A stretch of 64,000 nt of DNA from Sphingomonas nostoxanthinifaciens (lineage in GTDB: Bacteria; Pseudomonadota; Alphaproteobacteria; Sphingomonadales; Sphingomonadaceae): assembly GCF_019930585.1 (NCBI RefSeq), contig NZ_CP082839.1, forward strand, positions 3,282,001 through 3,346,000, read 5' to 3'. Position 1 is the first letter of the stretch; each line of letters opens with the position of its first letter. The notes below the pieces were generated by a model. It did no database searches. It was given only the letters and a program-made list of their open reading frames with translations, and was not told the origin of the DNA. A program made the translations under genes and the position numbers. Of this stretch, positions 43,833 to 52,772 are shown piece after piece.

Positions 43833-45026
43833 ATGAGCGTCGATCCCATCGTCATTATAGGCTGCGCGCGCACGCCGATTGGCGGCTTCCAAGGCGCGCT
43901 GGCGGGTGTCGCCGCGCCGGACCTTGGCGCCGTTGCGGTCCGGGCTGCCGTCACGCGTGCCGGCGTTTCACCGCGCGACATCGAACGAATCTATATGGGG
44001 TGTGTACTGCCCGCTGGGTTAGGACAGGCACCGGCGCGCCAAGCGGCGCTGAAGGCCGGCCTGCCCGAAACGGTTGAAGCGACCACCGTCAACAAGATGT
44101 GTGGGTCCGGTATGCAGGCAGCGATCATGGCCGTCGAAGCGCTGGCCGCTGGCGCGGTTGACATCATAGTCGCGGGCGGGATGGAAAGCATGACCAATGC
44201 GCCCTTCCTGTTAGCCAAGCATCGGGCCGGGCAGCGTATAGGTCATGACGTCATCATCGACTCGATGATGATCGACGGCCTCGAAGATGCCTACGACCGC
44301 GGGAAGCCGATGGGCGCGTTTGCGGAGGATAGCGCACGCGACTACCAGTTTACTCGTGCCGAGCAGGAGGAATATGCACTACTCAGCCTGGAGCGGGCCA
44401 AGGAGGCCATCGCTTCTGGAGCTTTTGCCGACGAAGTGACACCCGTCGCCGTCCCTGGTCGCGGCGGAGATACCCTTGTCGACGAAGACGAACAGCCTGC
44501 CAAAGCACGGCCGGACAAGATCCCGTCGCTAAAGCCCGCATTCGCTAAAGATGGCACGATAACTGCGGCGACGTCGGCGTCGATCTCGGACGGCGCGGCA
44601 GCACTGGTCCTTACGCGGCAATCCGTTGTCGATGCTCACAAACTAACGCCCGAGGCGGTCATCGTGGCTACGGCGGCTCACGCCCATGAACCAGCCCGCT
44701 TCACGACGGCTCCGGTCTTCGCCATCCGCAAGTTATTAGATAAGACAGGATGGTCCATCGATAACGTGGATCTGTTCGAGGTCAACGAGGCCTTTGCCAC
44801 GGTGGCGATGATCGCCGAACGCGACCTTGCTATTCCGCGAGGCAAGCTAAACGTCAACGGCGGCGCAACCGCCTTAGGTCATCCGATCGGTGCCTCGGGT
44901 GCGCGGATTCTGGCGACGCTTATCGCCGCTCTGAAGCGGCGACGGTTGAGACGCGGCATCGCAGCGCTTTGCATCGGCGGAGGCGAAGCCACTGCCATTG
45001 CCGTCGAGATAGCTGGGGCAAATTGA
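43833..45026 (+). CDS. Thiolase (acetyl-CoA C-acyltransferase)
   Basis: This 397-residue thiolase has the acyl-accepting Cys90 in VNKMCGSGMQA, NEAFA, the His in NVNGGATALGHPIGASGARI, and the second Cys in ALCIGGGEATAIAVE. It makes or splits acetoacetyl-CoA or a longer 3-ketoacyl-CoA. I chose the ATG at 43833 because AAGGAG at 43818-43823 is nine bases upstream; the ATG at 43827 is only three bases away. It would take the acetoacetate (as CoA ester) or the last beta-oxidation intermediate from its operon partners. Confidence 0.94.
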   Translation: MSVDPIVIIGCARTPIGGFQGALAGVAAPDLGAVAVRAAVTRAGVSPRDIERIYMGCVLPAGLGQAPARQAALKAGLPETVEATTVNKMCGSGMQAAIMAVEALAAGAVDIIVAGGMESMTNAPFLLAKHRAGQRIGHDVIIDSMMIDGLEDAYDRGKPMGAFAEDSARDYQFTRAEQEEYALLSLERAKEAIASGAFADEVTPVAVPGRGGDTLVDEDEQPAKARPDKIPSLKPAFAKDGTITAATSASISDGAAALVLTRQSVVDAHKLTPEAVIVATAAHAHEPARFTTAPVFAIRKLLDKTGWSIDNVDLFEVNEAFATVAMIAERDLAIPRGKLNVNGGATALGHPIGASGARILATLIAALKRRRLRRGIAALCIGGGEATAIAVEIAGAN

Positions 45027-45029
45027 TCT

Positions 45030-45791
45030 ATGGAAGTCAATGGAGCAGCCGCAATCGTTACGGGCGGCGGATCGGGCCTTGGGAGGGCGACGGCAGAAAT
45101 GCTGGCCCTGCGCGGGGCCAGGGTGACCATCTTTGATCTTGACGGTGAAACCGGCCGAGCAACAGCGCAGGCAATCGATGCGGACTTTCAACAGGTCAAC
45201 GTTAGCGACGAGGCAGCGATCACGCAGGCAATCGCCGCGGCGGCGGCACGGCAGGGGGTTGCTCGTGTCCTCGTTAACTGTGCCGGCATCGCTCCCGCGG
45301 CACGCATCGTCGACAAGGCTGGATCACCGCACGTCCTTGAAAGCTTCCGTCGGGTCGTCGAGGTCAACCTGATCGGCACGTTCAACATGGTTCCGAAGGT
45401 TGCCGCGCGAATAGTAGCTGCGCGCTTCGAGGATGAAGAGGCAGGCGTCATCATCAACACGGCTTCGGTGGCTGCGTTCGATGGACAGGTTGGCCAAGCC
45501 GCCTACGCTTCCTCAAAAGCCGCTGTCGCTGGCCTCACACTGCCTGCCGCGCGCGATCTCGCGCAGCACCGCATCCGCGTCATGGCGATTGCGCCAGGCA
45601 TATTCCTGACGCCGATGATGGGCACATTCCCGCGGGAGATGCAGGACTCCCTCGGAGCACAGGTGCCGCACCCCAGCCGTTTGGGCCGACCGTCCGAGTT
45701 TGCCGAACTTGTTCGGTCGATAGTGGAAAACCCTATGTTGAATGGCGAGGTCATCCGGCTCGACGGGGCGATCCGAATGGCGCCCCGATAG
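45030..45791 (+). CDS. SDR dehydrogenase resembling 3-hydroxyacyl-CoA dehydrogenase type II
   Basis: This 253-residue SDR has TGGGSGLG, FDLD (an NAD-preferring Asp), NCAG, a Ser in IINTASVAAFDGQVGQAAYASSK and YASSK. It has the typical length and the RIRVMAIAPGIFLTPMM segment of HSD17B10/FadB2-type enzymes. It would oxidise a 3-hydroxyacyl-CoA made in this operon. It follows the thiolase stop by three bases. Confidence 0.92.
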   Translation: MEVNGAAAIVTGGGSGLGRATAEMLALRGARVTIFDLDGETGRATAQAIDADFQQVNVSDEAAITQAIAAAAARQGVARVLVNCAGIAPAARIVDKAGSPHVLESFRRVVEVNLIGTFNMVPKVAARIVAARFEDEEAGVIINTASVAAFDGQVGQAAYASSKAAVAGLTLPAARDLAQHRIRVMAIAPGIFLTPMMGTFPREMQDSLGAQVPHPSRLGRPSEFAELVRSIVENPMLNGEVIRLDGAIRMAPR

Positions 45792-45845
45792 CCCCCCAAG
45801 TTGCCTGCCTTGCGCACATCAACGAATACGAGAAGGAATATCTGT

Positions 45846-46655
45846 ATGGACCTGCAACTTACAGGGCGACGAGCGCTGATCACCGGTGGCAGCAGAGGCA
45901 TTGGTTTAGGCATCGCGCGGAGCTTGGCAGCGGAGGGAGTTAACCTTGTGCTTATTGCAAGGGACGACACACGATTGTCGCACGTTGCGAGCGAAATTTG
46001 CAGTGAGTTTAACGTGGATGTCCGTACACACTCCGCCGATCTTTACGAAAATCACGCTGCCGACGACATCGCGTCGAAACACGCCGATGTCGATATCTTG
46101 GTCAACAATGCCAACACGCCCTCCGGCGGGTCGCTGGAGTCTGTTTCGGACGAGCAGTGGATGCATAACTGGTCGCTCAAGCCGTTCGGATACATTCGTA
46201 TGATGCGGGCTTTTGTCCCCATCCTCCGCGCAAGAGGCGGCGGCGTCATCGCAAACATGATCGGTGCAATTGGGCAGCTGCCTTCGAATAAAGCAATCTA
46301 TTCTGCCGCGAGCTGCTCTGCGCTGACAACAATCACTGAAGGATTAGCGCATGATCTTTCTAACATGAGCATCAGAGTGCTAGGCTTCAATTCGTGGGTG
46401 GTTAATACAGAAAAGAACGTTCACGCATTTAGAGAGCGCGCTGCTACCAGCTTGGGAGATGCTGCCCGCTGGCCTGAACTTCACTCCAATCTTCCGTTCA
46501 AGCGAGCGGCAGAGCCGTCTGAGATAGGGGATTTACTTACATTCTGCGTGTCACCACGAGCGGCTTATTTGTCCGGACAAGTAATTTCTTTGGACGGCGG
46601 CTATGTGGCAAGCAGCCTTCCTACCATTGCGAAGGGCGCTTTAGCTCATGAGTGA
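45846..46655 (+). CDS. SDR-family protein lacking the catalytic lysine
   Basis: This 269-residue protein has TGGSRGIG and NNAN, the Rossmann nucleotide motifs. At the active site it reads MIGAIGQLPSNKAIYSAAS: Tyr152 is kept but Lys156 is replaced by Ser, and no Ser occupies the usual position about 13 residues before the Tyr. The coding sequence is also less GC-rich than the neighbours. AAGGA precedes the ATG. It closes the operon after a 54-base gap. It may have lost dehydrogenase activity, or use other chemistry. Confidence 0.85.
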   Translation: MDLQLTGRRALITGGSRGIGLGIARSLAAEGVNLVLIARDDTRLSHVASEICSEFNVDVRTHSADLYENHAADDIASKHADVDILVNNANTPSGGSLESVSDEQWMHNWSLKPFGYIRMMRAFVPILRARGGGVIANMIGAIGQLPSNKAIYSAASCSALTTITEGLAHDLSNMSIRVLGFNSWVVNTEKNVHAFRERAATSLGDAARWPELHSNLPFKRAAEPSEIGDLLTFCVSPRAAYLSGQVISLDGGYVASSLPTIAKGALAHE

Positions 46656-46759
46656 TCGGCTCCTGAAAAGTTGATCGCAGCCAATTTGCCCATCTACTAC
46701 CGAACTGATTCTTCGGCGCAAATCCAAGTCGCTACCGCTTTGGCTTCTGGGGTGGATTG

Positions 46760-47692
46760 ATGGCGCGTACAACTATCCGCAGCTCGCGTCATCGCATGCT
46801 TGGGCGACCCGACTTCTCGCAACTGGAGACTTTCCTGAAGGTGGCTGAGACGCGCAGTTTCGCGGAGGCCGCGCGTCAAATGGGCGTAAGCCAACCAGCA
46901 GTCAGCCAGACCATCGCGAGACTGGAAGAGATTTATGGTGGCGATCTGTTCGAACGGCGCCGTGGCGCGCCGGTCTCGCTCACTCTGATAGGAAGGGCTA
47001 TTTTGCCGAAAGCGAAGCTGTTGCTGTTCTTGGTGGATACCCAGTTGGCGCGCGCTGTGGACATAGCCCAGAGCGTCGCCGGATCACTGGTGGTCGGCTT
47101 TTGCTCCGGTCTTAGCAGGGGGCCACTCAAGCTCGGCATTGAAGATTTCCGGAATACCTGTCCGGACGTGGAGCTTCGATTCCTTGAGGCTTCTGCGAAT
47201 GAACTTCATCGCCAACTCAATGAGCGAACCATTGACATCATGTTCGCGCCGCATCTGCCGAACCTATTAGGCGGCCCCAATGCGCAGGAGCACCTTTGGG
47301 ATGAACGTCTGCATGTTGCGCTCCGCAAGGATCACCCGCTTGCAACAAATGAAAGCCTACGATGGGCGGACGTATCCGCACTGCCGATCGTTCTTCAAGC
47401 TCACAGTGGAGATATGTCGACCTTCCGTGCGGTAGCAGCTCGCATGGGTGCACGTCCGTTCGAGTGCGTACTTCATGATGTTTCACCGGGAACATTGATG
47501 GATATGGTCGCACTGGGCTTGGGCGCGACGATCACCTGCCCTTCACTGACAGCACCTCGCACAGAGCTAGAATTATTACCGATTGTAGATGAGAACGCGT
47601 TGGTCGCTGTCGAAGCCCTTTGGCCGGAAGAAGATCGCAATCCTATCCGGCATCGTCTCCTAGCATGTGTACGGAAACAAACCACGCTATAG
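46760..47692 (+). CDS. LysR-family transcriptional regulator
   Basis: This 310-residue protein has the helix-turn-helix FSQLETFLKVAETRSFAEAARQMGVSQPAVSQTIARLEEIYGGDLF at about 17-62, and the effector domain begins GSLVVGFCSGLSRGPLKLGIEDF. A TTG at 46757 is in frame, but the ATG at 46760 is more natural. It lies about 100 bases after the catabolic operon, in the same direction, and could regulate it in trans. Inducer unknown. Confidence 0.92.
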   Translation: MARTTIRSSRHRMLGRPDFSQLETFLKVAETRSFAEAARQMGVSQPAVSQTIARLEEIYGGDLFERRRGAPVSLTLIGRAILPKAKLLLFLVDTQLARAVDIAQSVAGSLVVGFCSGLSRGPLKLGIEDFRNTCPDVELRFLEASANELHRQLNERTIDIMFAPHLPNLLGGPNAQEHLWDERLHVALRKDHPLATNESLRWADVSALPIVLQAHSGDMSTFRAVAARMGARPFECVLHDVSPGTLMDMVALGLGATITCPSLTAPRTELELLPIVDENALVAVEALWPEEDRNPIRHRLLACVRKQTTL

Positions 47693-47862
47693 TGATCTAC
47701 AAGCTTCCCCGGTAAATTTTTGTCGAAGGTGTTGGCGATAAGGAATGGGTCATCGTCAGAAACTGCGGGCCAAATAGCATCCGTACTCCCCGCGATACAG
47801 AAGTTTAGACTATGTAAGAAAAGTAGAAAAGCGACGTTCAAGCCAACCGAACAAAGATACCT

Positions 47863-48084
47863 TCATTTCATGCGCTGCACGGGGGTGATCAGGTCGCGGG
47901 CATCGACTTCGAGCGCGGCAGCGAATTTTCCGAGCAACGTAACGCTCGGCGACACCTTGCTGCGCTCGATAGACCCCATATAGCGTAAGCTGATCCCCAA
48001 GACATGAGCCATCTCCTCTTGAGTCCGGCCGCTCTCATTGCGAATCCTCCGCAGGTTTGTAGATAAAATATCCTTCAGGTCCAT
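47863..48084 (-). CDS. XRE-family (HTH_3) transcriptional regulator
   Basis: This 73-residue protein is almost entirely a Cro/C1-type helix-turn-helix (LSTNLRRIRNESGRTQEEMAHVLGISLRYMGSIERSKVSPSVTLLGKFAAALEVDARDL). Small XRE proteins of this type commonly control plasmid or integrative-element transfer genes. A longer form starting at 48099 is possible. A 31-bp palindrome lies 21 bases upstream of its start and may be its operator. The trb operon ends about 280 bases away. Confidence 0.88.
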   Translation of the reverse strand: MDLKDILSTNLRRIRNESGRTQEEMAHVLGISLRYMGSIERSKVSPSVTLLGKFAAALEVDARDLITPVQRMK

Positions 48085-48104
48085 CGACCACGTGATCACA
48101 GGAC

Positions 48105-48135
48105 AGGCACGATCGTTCTAGGAACGATCGTGCCT
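48105..48135. promoter_or_regulatory. 31-bp perfect palindrome, likely operator
   Basis: AGGCACGATCGTTC (48105-48118), TAG, then GAACGATCGTGCCT (48122-48135) gives two perfect 14-base arms around three bases. It lies between the divergent XRE gene and the small frame at 48179. Length and position fit a regulator binding site. There is no T-run on either side, so it is not a standard terminator. Confidence 0.7.
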
Positions 48136-48178
48136 ATTCGGTGTAGACGATAACCCTCTCCAAGCTTACGATCGGGGC

Positions 48179-48406
48179 ATGCTGGAAACGCGAGCCATAG
48201 CCGACCATCGCCGCATCGAGGCCGAACGCCTTATTGAAATCGCGCGCCAACTGCTCAACCAGCCTGAAGAGGAAATCGTGGCAATCTATCTCGACCATGC
48301 GGTTGAGGCTCTACGGATCGTTGCCGAACAATACCCGGTCCAAGCGGACCCTACGCTGCTCGCCGTCAGCCCGCTGGCCATGGCGACAACAGCAGATCAA
48401 GACTAA
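48179..48406 (+). CDS. Small hypothetical protein, convergent with trbI
   Basis: This 75-codon frame reads MLETRAIADHRRIEAERLIEIARQLLN and IYLDHAVEALRIVAEQYPV, an amphipathic helical protein with plausible codon use. I do not recognise the family. Only a weak GGGG precedes the ATG. Its last 41 bases overlap the 3' end of trbI on the opposite strand. The palindrome at 48105 lies in its promoter region, so it may be coregulated with the XRE gene. Confidence 0.45.
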   Translation: MLETRAIADHRRIEAERLIEIARQLLNQPEEEIVAIYLDHAVEALRIVAEQYPVQADPTLLAVSPLAMATTADQD

Positions 48407-49556
48407 CGAGGACGCGAACGCGCGCGCCCGGCCTGATCGTTATCGTCGGCTGCACGTCGAGCTGGCGCGACACGATCTTGTCGCCCGCAGTTTCCACCGA
48501 GCGTCCCGCGCTTTCCCGGATCGCGAAAGCGATGTCGGCATTGTCTCCACCCGCCGTCGCGGCGTTCGCGCCTACCCCCAACAAAGTCGACAGCAGGCCC
48601 GCCGTCAACAACTTGCCCATGTGATTATTGACCCGGTCCGCAAAGCCGGACTGTCCCGCGCCATCGGTCCCCAACATCCGGTCGAGCTCGATCGACCGCC
48701 CATCCGGAAAGATCATCCGCGTCCAAACGACCAGCGCCCGAGATTGCCCGTAGGTCACACGAGCATCATAGCTGCCGAGCAGCCTTGTACCTTGCGGAAT
48801 GAGCCGCGTACGACCGGTCACCGTGTCGAATACATCCTCTGTCACCTGTGCGACGACCTGGCCGGGAAGGTCGGAGGAAAGCCCGGTGATCAACGCCGCC
48901 GCGATCGTCGATCCGGCAGAGACGACATAGCGTCCCGCCGGCGCGGCCAGCCTCCCGCTGTTCACGGTCGGCTCGCCCGTCCCGCCGGTCACAAATGCCG
49001 CCTTTCGGTCCTGCGCGTCGCTGAAGGCTGGCTTGGTTTCAGCGGCTCCGATTTCGCCGGGAGGAGCGGCAGCTGGTTCGGCCGCGGGCGTCGCGGTCCT
49101 ACCGCCCTCGTCGGTGCTGGCGAACAGCTTGCTCGCGCGCGCGCTGTCGCGCTGCTGGCGGCGACGCTGCTGATCAGCTGCGGCCTCGTTATTCCGCGGA
49201 GGCTCCACCCCTGTGGCGGGTCCGGCCACCGGTGGCGTCGTGATAGGCGTGGTTCCCGCCAGCGGAGCGACGATCCCTGCCGAGGCCGTGCGCGCGACAT
49301 CACCATAATCCTTCGGCGCGTCGGCAAGCGCATCCTTGTTGCGCCGGTCTATCGAGACGGTCTCCTGGGTGCCAGAACTACGATGTCCCGCCGTCAGACT
49401 ATATCCGAGCGCGGCCGCGACCCCGAGTGCGCTGACGCCGGTCAGCGTCACCAATGCCTTGCGCGACAGGCGGCGCGGCGTCGGGGCCGGCGCGCGGGTC
49501 GCGATCGGCGGACGGGTCGCTGCCGGATCGCCGGCAAGCTCATCAGGGCCGCTCAT
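48366..49556 (-). CDS. trbI: Conjugal transfer protein TrbI (VirB10-like)
   Basis: In this 396-residue protein, a cytoplasmic N-terminus with a Pro-rich stretch is followed by a transmembrane helix (KALVTLTGVSALGVAAALGYSL, about 33-54). A long Pro/Ala-rich periplasmic linker leads to the TrbI/VirB10 C-terminal domain (APAGRYVVSAGSTIAAALITGLSSDLPGQVVAQVTEDVFD, IPQGTRLLGSYDARV). It bridges inner and outer membranes in the type IV secretion channel. It is the last gene of the trb operon and overlaps trbG by four bases. No DUF2274 gene follows, though one often does in related clusters. Confidence 0.94.
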   Translation of the reverse strand: MSGPDELAGDPAATRPPIATRAPAPTPRRLSRKALVTLTGVSALGVAAALGYSLTAGHRSSGTQETVSIDRRNKDALADAPKDYGDVARTASAGIVAPLAGTTPITTPPVAGPATGVEPPRNNEAAADQQRRRQQRDSARASKLFASTDEGGRTATPAAEPAAAPPGEIGAAETKPAFSDAQDRKAAFVTGGTGEPTVNSGRLAAPAGRYVVSAGSTIAAALITGLSSDLPGQVVAQVTEDVFDTVTGRTRLIPQGTRLLGSYDARVTYGQSRALVVWTRMIFPDGRSIELDRMLGTDGAGQSGFADRVNNHMGKLLTAGLLSTLLGVGANAATAGGDNADIAFAIRESAGRSVETAGDKIVSRQLDVQPTITIRPGARVRVLVSLDLLLSPWPAG

Positions 49557-50398
49557 GAGCGCGGCTCCCGCGCGCGCGTCCGCTCGATGCGAACGATTTG
49601 TTGATGCTTCGTCCCCAAGCGCAATTCCGCGACCGAGAACAGGCGGTCGACAACGATGTAGCGTCCGGAGACACGATAATTTACGAGCTCGGCTTGCTTC
49701 TTCTCGCCGATCAGGAACAGCGGCGGCAGCTCGCTCTGCGTGATCGTTTCGGGGAACAGCAGATAGGCTTTCGCGCCGTCATCGAAGACCTGGACCGGCT
49801 TCCAGGACGGATTTGCGCCGGATAGCCGATAGGCAAAGTCGAGCTTCGCCGGATCGATACCGGACTGTACCTGCGTATTGGCGACAGCATTTGCCGCCTC
49901 GATCCGGGCCCGAACCGCGATCAGTTCATCCTGCGGATAGGACCAGCCCACGCTCGCCATGTACGTCGCCGGCGTCGATCGGAGCTCGACATGGTAGGTC
50001 CGCTTGTCCGTGTTGATGACCAAATTGGTGCGGATGCCCGGATCGGTCGGCTTGACGAGGATATGTGTGCGGCGATTAGCGCCAGTGCCGCTCGACGCCT
50101 CACCGATCACCCAACGCACCGTGTCGCCGGCCGCGACCGCGCCGGTGTCGGACAGCGTTTCACCCTCCTGAAGCACGATGTCGGTGACCTGCCCAACGGC
50201 CGCATAGACCTGATAGAGGCCGCCGGGCGCATAGACGAACAATTGCGTCGCGCCCTGCCAGCCGGATGCGCGGGCGTTGACTCGCGCCGCTTCGGTGGCA
50301 GCGGCCACCGGGCGCGCCGCAGCGGTTGCAGATTGCGCCAGCGCTGGCGTTCCAGCGAGCAAAAGGGGCGTAGCGAATAGAAGGAAGCGCATGGTCAT
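49553..50398 (-). CDS. trbG: Conjugal transfer protein TrbG (VirB9-like)
   Basis: This 281-residue protein has the signal peptide MTMRFLLFATPLLLAGTPALAQ. The mature part contains YAPGGLYQVYAAVGQVTDIVLQEGETL and THILVKPTDPGIRTNLVINTDKRTYHVELRS. The C-terminal beta domain (YRLSGANPSWKPVQVFDDGAKAYLLFP) matches TrbG/VirB9/CagX. It is the outer-membrane-associated part of the secretion channel and partners TrbI. It overlaps trbF and trbI by four bases each. Confidence 0.94.
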   Translation of the reverse strand: MTMRFLLFATPLLLAGTPALAQSATAAARPVAAATEAARVNARASGWQGATQLFVYAPGGLYQVYAAVGQVTDIVLQEGETLSDTGAVAAGDTVRWVIGEASSGTGANRRTHILVKPTDPGIRTNLVINTDKRTYHVELRSTPATYMASVGWSYPQDELIAVRARIEAANAVANTQVQSGIDPAKLDFAYRLSGANPSWKPVQVFDDGAKAYLLFPETITQSELPPLFLIGEKKQAELVNYRVSGRYIVVDRLFSVAELRLGTKHQQIVRIERTRAREPRS

Positions 50399-51084
50399 TC
50401 TCCGAGATCCTGGGACCAGTTGATGGCGTGGACGTAGAGCCCGAGCGGATTGCGGCTCAGCGTTGCGGCGTCGCTTGGGGATCGGACGACGATCGTCAGC
50501 ACCGCCGTCCAGTGGGTCGTGCCGCTGAGTTGGCCATGCTCGTACCGCCGTTCCTCCCAGGCGATCCGGAAGCTGTCAGCCGATGCACGCACGACATTCT
50601 TGACGTCGACCGACACCTGGCTTTCGGCGAGCTTTGCGAACGGATCGCTGGCGCGCGCATATTCATTGAGAACCGCGGCGCCCTGCTCGGTTGTAAAATC
50701 GTAGGCCGCCGCAAGATTTTGGCGCAGCACGATGGGGTCCGCCGGCCGCGACCGGACATTCTCGATGAACCGCGCGAGATGCCACGCGATCTGGGGGTCG
50801 GTCGGCCGATAGTCGGCGTCCGCTGGCGACACAGCGCGCGCGGCGCCGAGCCGGTCAACCTCGACCACATAGGGCACGATATGCGAGCCGAACCGCAGGC
50901 GGAGATTATCGACCACCGACAGCGACAGCAGCGCGGTCGCGCCGAACGCCATCATCCGCCAGCTATGGGCCTGCACGCGGGCCGAGCCGATGCGGTCATC
51001 CCAGGCCTGACCTGCGCGCTGATAGGGAGTTTCAGGGGTCGGCTCGCGCCCCAAGCGCGATGACGGTCGACGAAACGGGTTCAT
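50395..51084 (-). CDS. trbF: Conjugal transfer protein TrbF (VirB8-like)
   Basis: This 229-residue protein begins MNPFRRPSSRLGREPTPETPYQRAGQAWDDRIGSARVQA and has one transmembrane helix (MMAFGATALLSLSVVDNLRL). A VirB8-like periplasmic domain follows, ending HWTAVLTIVVRSPSDAATLSRNPLGLYVHAINWSQDL. It is a bitopic inner-membrane scaffold. The ATG at 51084 overlaps trbL; a longer frame upstream is not family-like. Confidence 0.94.
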   Translation of the reverse strand: MNPFRRPSSRLGREPTPETPYQRAGQAWDDRIGSARVQAHSWRMMAFGATALLSLSVVDNLRLRFGSHIVPYVVEVDRLGAARAVSPADADYRPTDPQIAWHLARFIENVRSRPADPIVLRQNLAAAYDFTTEQGAAVLNEYARASDPFAKLAESQVSVDVKNVVRASADSFRIAWEERRYEHGQLSGTTHWTAVLTIVVRSPSDAATLSRNPLGLYVHAINWSQDLGE

Positions 51085-52382
51085 GAACGATCCTCCAGCG
51101 AGATATGCGCGGAACCGCCATGATGGTCGGCGGACCGCAAAGTGTGGGCGGCGAGCGTCGCGCCCTGGACCATCGCCTGACGGCGACGCAGGCGCTTCGC
51201 CCAAGCCGGGGCCGGTGCAGCGGTGGAAGCGCCACCAGCCTGACTGCTCTCAGCGTCCTGCGCTTCGGGCGCGGCGCTGGCTTCGGCCGTCGCCGCGGCC
51301 GCCTCGCCAACCTCGGCAGGCGCGCTGCTCGCGCTTGCGCCACCTCCCGGCGCTCCGGACGGCGGGGGAACCGTCGGAGCGCCGCCCGTCGGCGCCGGGG
51401 GAGCGGGTGGCGTCGACGAGGATCCGCCAGCGGGGGGCGAGCCAGCGGACCGGGAGAGAGTGGAAGCGGCGGCCGATCCGGCGCGGCTGGCGAGCCCCGC
51501 CGCGCCGGCGACGCCCATGGTGGCGGCCGCGCCAATGCCCGCGACGGTCGCGCCAGTCGCAACCGCCGCGCCGGCACCGAGTTGCGGGCCGCCCGAGATC
51601 AGACCCGAAGCGATTCCAGGGCCGAAGATAGCGAGGCCGAGAAGGGTGAGTGCTGCGAGCGCGAGGCTAGCGACCTGTTCGAGCGTCGGTTGAGCGCCGC
51701 CGAAGTCGATCACGAATTCGTGGAAGATCGTCGAGCCAATACCGATGATGACGGCGAGCACGAGCACTTTCACGCCCGTCGCCATCACGTTGCCGAGCAC
51801 GCGCTCGGCGAGGAAGGCGGTCCGTCCGAACAGCCCGAACGGCACGAGCACGAAGCCCGCAAGCGTCGTCAGTTTAAACTCGATCAGCGTGACGAACAGC
51901 TGAATCGCGATGATCAGGAAGGCGAGCAGCACAATCGCCCAAGCGACCAGCAGCACGACGATCTGGATGAAGTTAGTGAAAAAGCCGACCGGCCCGACGA
52001 GGAGCGAGGCCTGGTCGAGCAGCGGCTGTCCGGCATCGATCCCGAGCTGCGCGATCTTGCCCGGATGAAGCAGATCGTCGGCGCTTCCCGATCCGGCTGC
52101 CTTGAGGCCGATCCCTGAGAAGCTGAGATAGATGATCTTGGCGAGACCATTCCAGTTCGCGATCAGGAAGGCGAAGAACCCGACCTGCAGGGTCTTCTTC
52201 ACGAGCCGTGCAACGACATCTTCGCCGTCGCCCCACGTCCAGAACAGCAGCGCCAGCGTGACGTCGATGACGATCAGCGAGCTTGCCAGAAACCCGACGT
52301 CGCCATGGATCAGACCGAAGCCGGAATCGATATAGCGCGCGAAGAGATCGAGAAACCGATCGATGACGCCCGTGCCTTCCAT
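51081..52382 (-). CDS. trbL: Conjugal transfer protein TrbL (VirB6-like)
   Basis: In this 433-residue protein the first 270 residues are a multi-helix membrane domain (LIVIDVTLALLFWTWGD, VLLVAWAIVLLAFLIIAIQL, LAGFVLVPFGLFGRTAFLAERVLGNV). From about 290 on it is a low-complexity Ala/Pro/Gly/Ser tail, also common in TrbL proteins of this group. It forms the inner-membrane part of the channel. It lies between trbK and trbF. Confidence 0.94.
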   Translation of the reverse strand: MEGTGVIDRFLDLFARYIDSGFGLIHGDVGFLASSLIVIDVTLALLFWTWGDGEDVVARLVKKTLQVGFFAFLIANWNGLAKIIYLSFSGIGLKAAGSGSADDLLHPGKIAQLGIDAGQPLLDQASLLVGPVGFFTNFIQIVVLLVAWAIVLLAFLIIAIQLFVTLIEFKLTTLAGFVLVPFGLFGRTAFLAERVLGNVMATGVKVLVLAVIIGIGSTIFHEFVIDFGGAQPTLEQVASLALAALTLLGLAIFGPGIASGLISGGPQLGAGAAVATGATVAGIGAAATMGVAGAAGLASRAGSAAASTLSRSAGSPPAGGSSSTPPAPPAPTGGAPTVPPPSGAPGGGASASSAPAEVGEAAAATAEASAAPEAQDAESSQAGGASTAAPAPAWAKRLRRRQAMVQGATLAAHTLRSADHHGGSAHISLEDRS

Positions 52383-52385
52383 CGC

Positions 52386-52772
52386 TCAGCGCTCCTGCGG
52401 ATCGAGAGGGGCGATTGTGGTCGCGACCGCGGGCGCGGGCTCAATCGCGGGCGGTTCGACCGGGCGCACATAGCTTCGGCTCTCGCCCATGAAGCGACGC
52501 CGATTGACCTCCCACGCCGCCTGGCAGCGCTCATCGGTCGTGCCCGTTGGGAGAGCCCGGCAACGCGCCAGCTCGGCGCGCAGCGGATCCACGTCCGCGG
52601 CAGGCGTTACCTCCGCGGCCTCGCCCACCACATAATGCGAAGCGGACGGCAAGGGATCGTTCAGCGCGATCAGTGCCGCGATCCCAACCGTTGCCGCGCT
52701 ACCGGCGATCGCAATCGATCGCCAACCGACGCCGGCGAACCAGCCCGACGAAGGCGACTTTTCGTCAGTCAT
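52386..52772 (-). CDS. TrbK-alt family protein (putative entry exclusion protein)
   Basis: This 128-residue protein has an N-terminal transmembrane segment (SIAIAGSAATVGIAALIALN) and a C-terminal portion with LRAELARCRALPTGTTDERCQAAWEVNRRRFMGESR, the cysteine-containing signature of TrbK-alt proteins that sit between trbJ and trbL. TrbK limits transfer into cells already carrying the element in IncP plasmids; for the alternative family this is inferred. It overlaps trbJ by eight bases. Confidence 0.85.
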   Translation of the reverse strand: MTDEKSPSSGWFAGVGWRSIAIAGSAATVGIAALIALNDPLPSASHYVVGEAAEVTPAADVDPLRAELARCRALPTGTTDERCQAAWEVNRRRFMGESRSYVRPVEPPAIEPAPAVATTIAPLDPQER

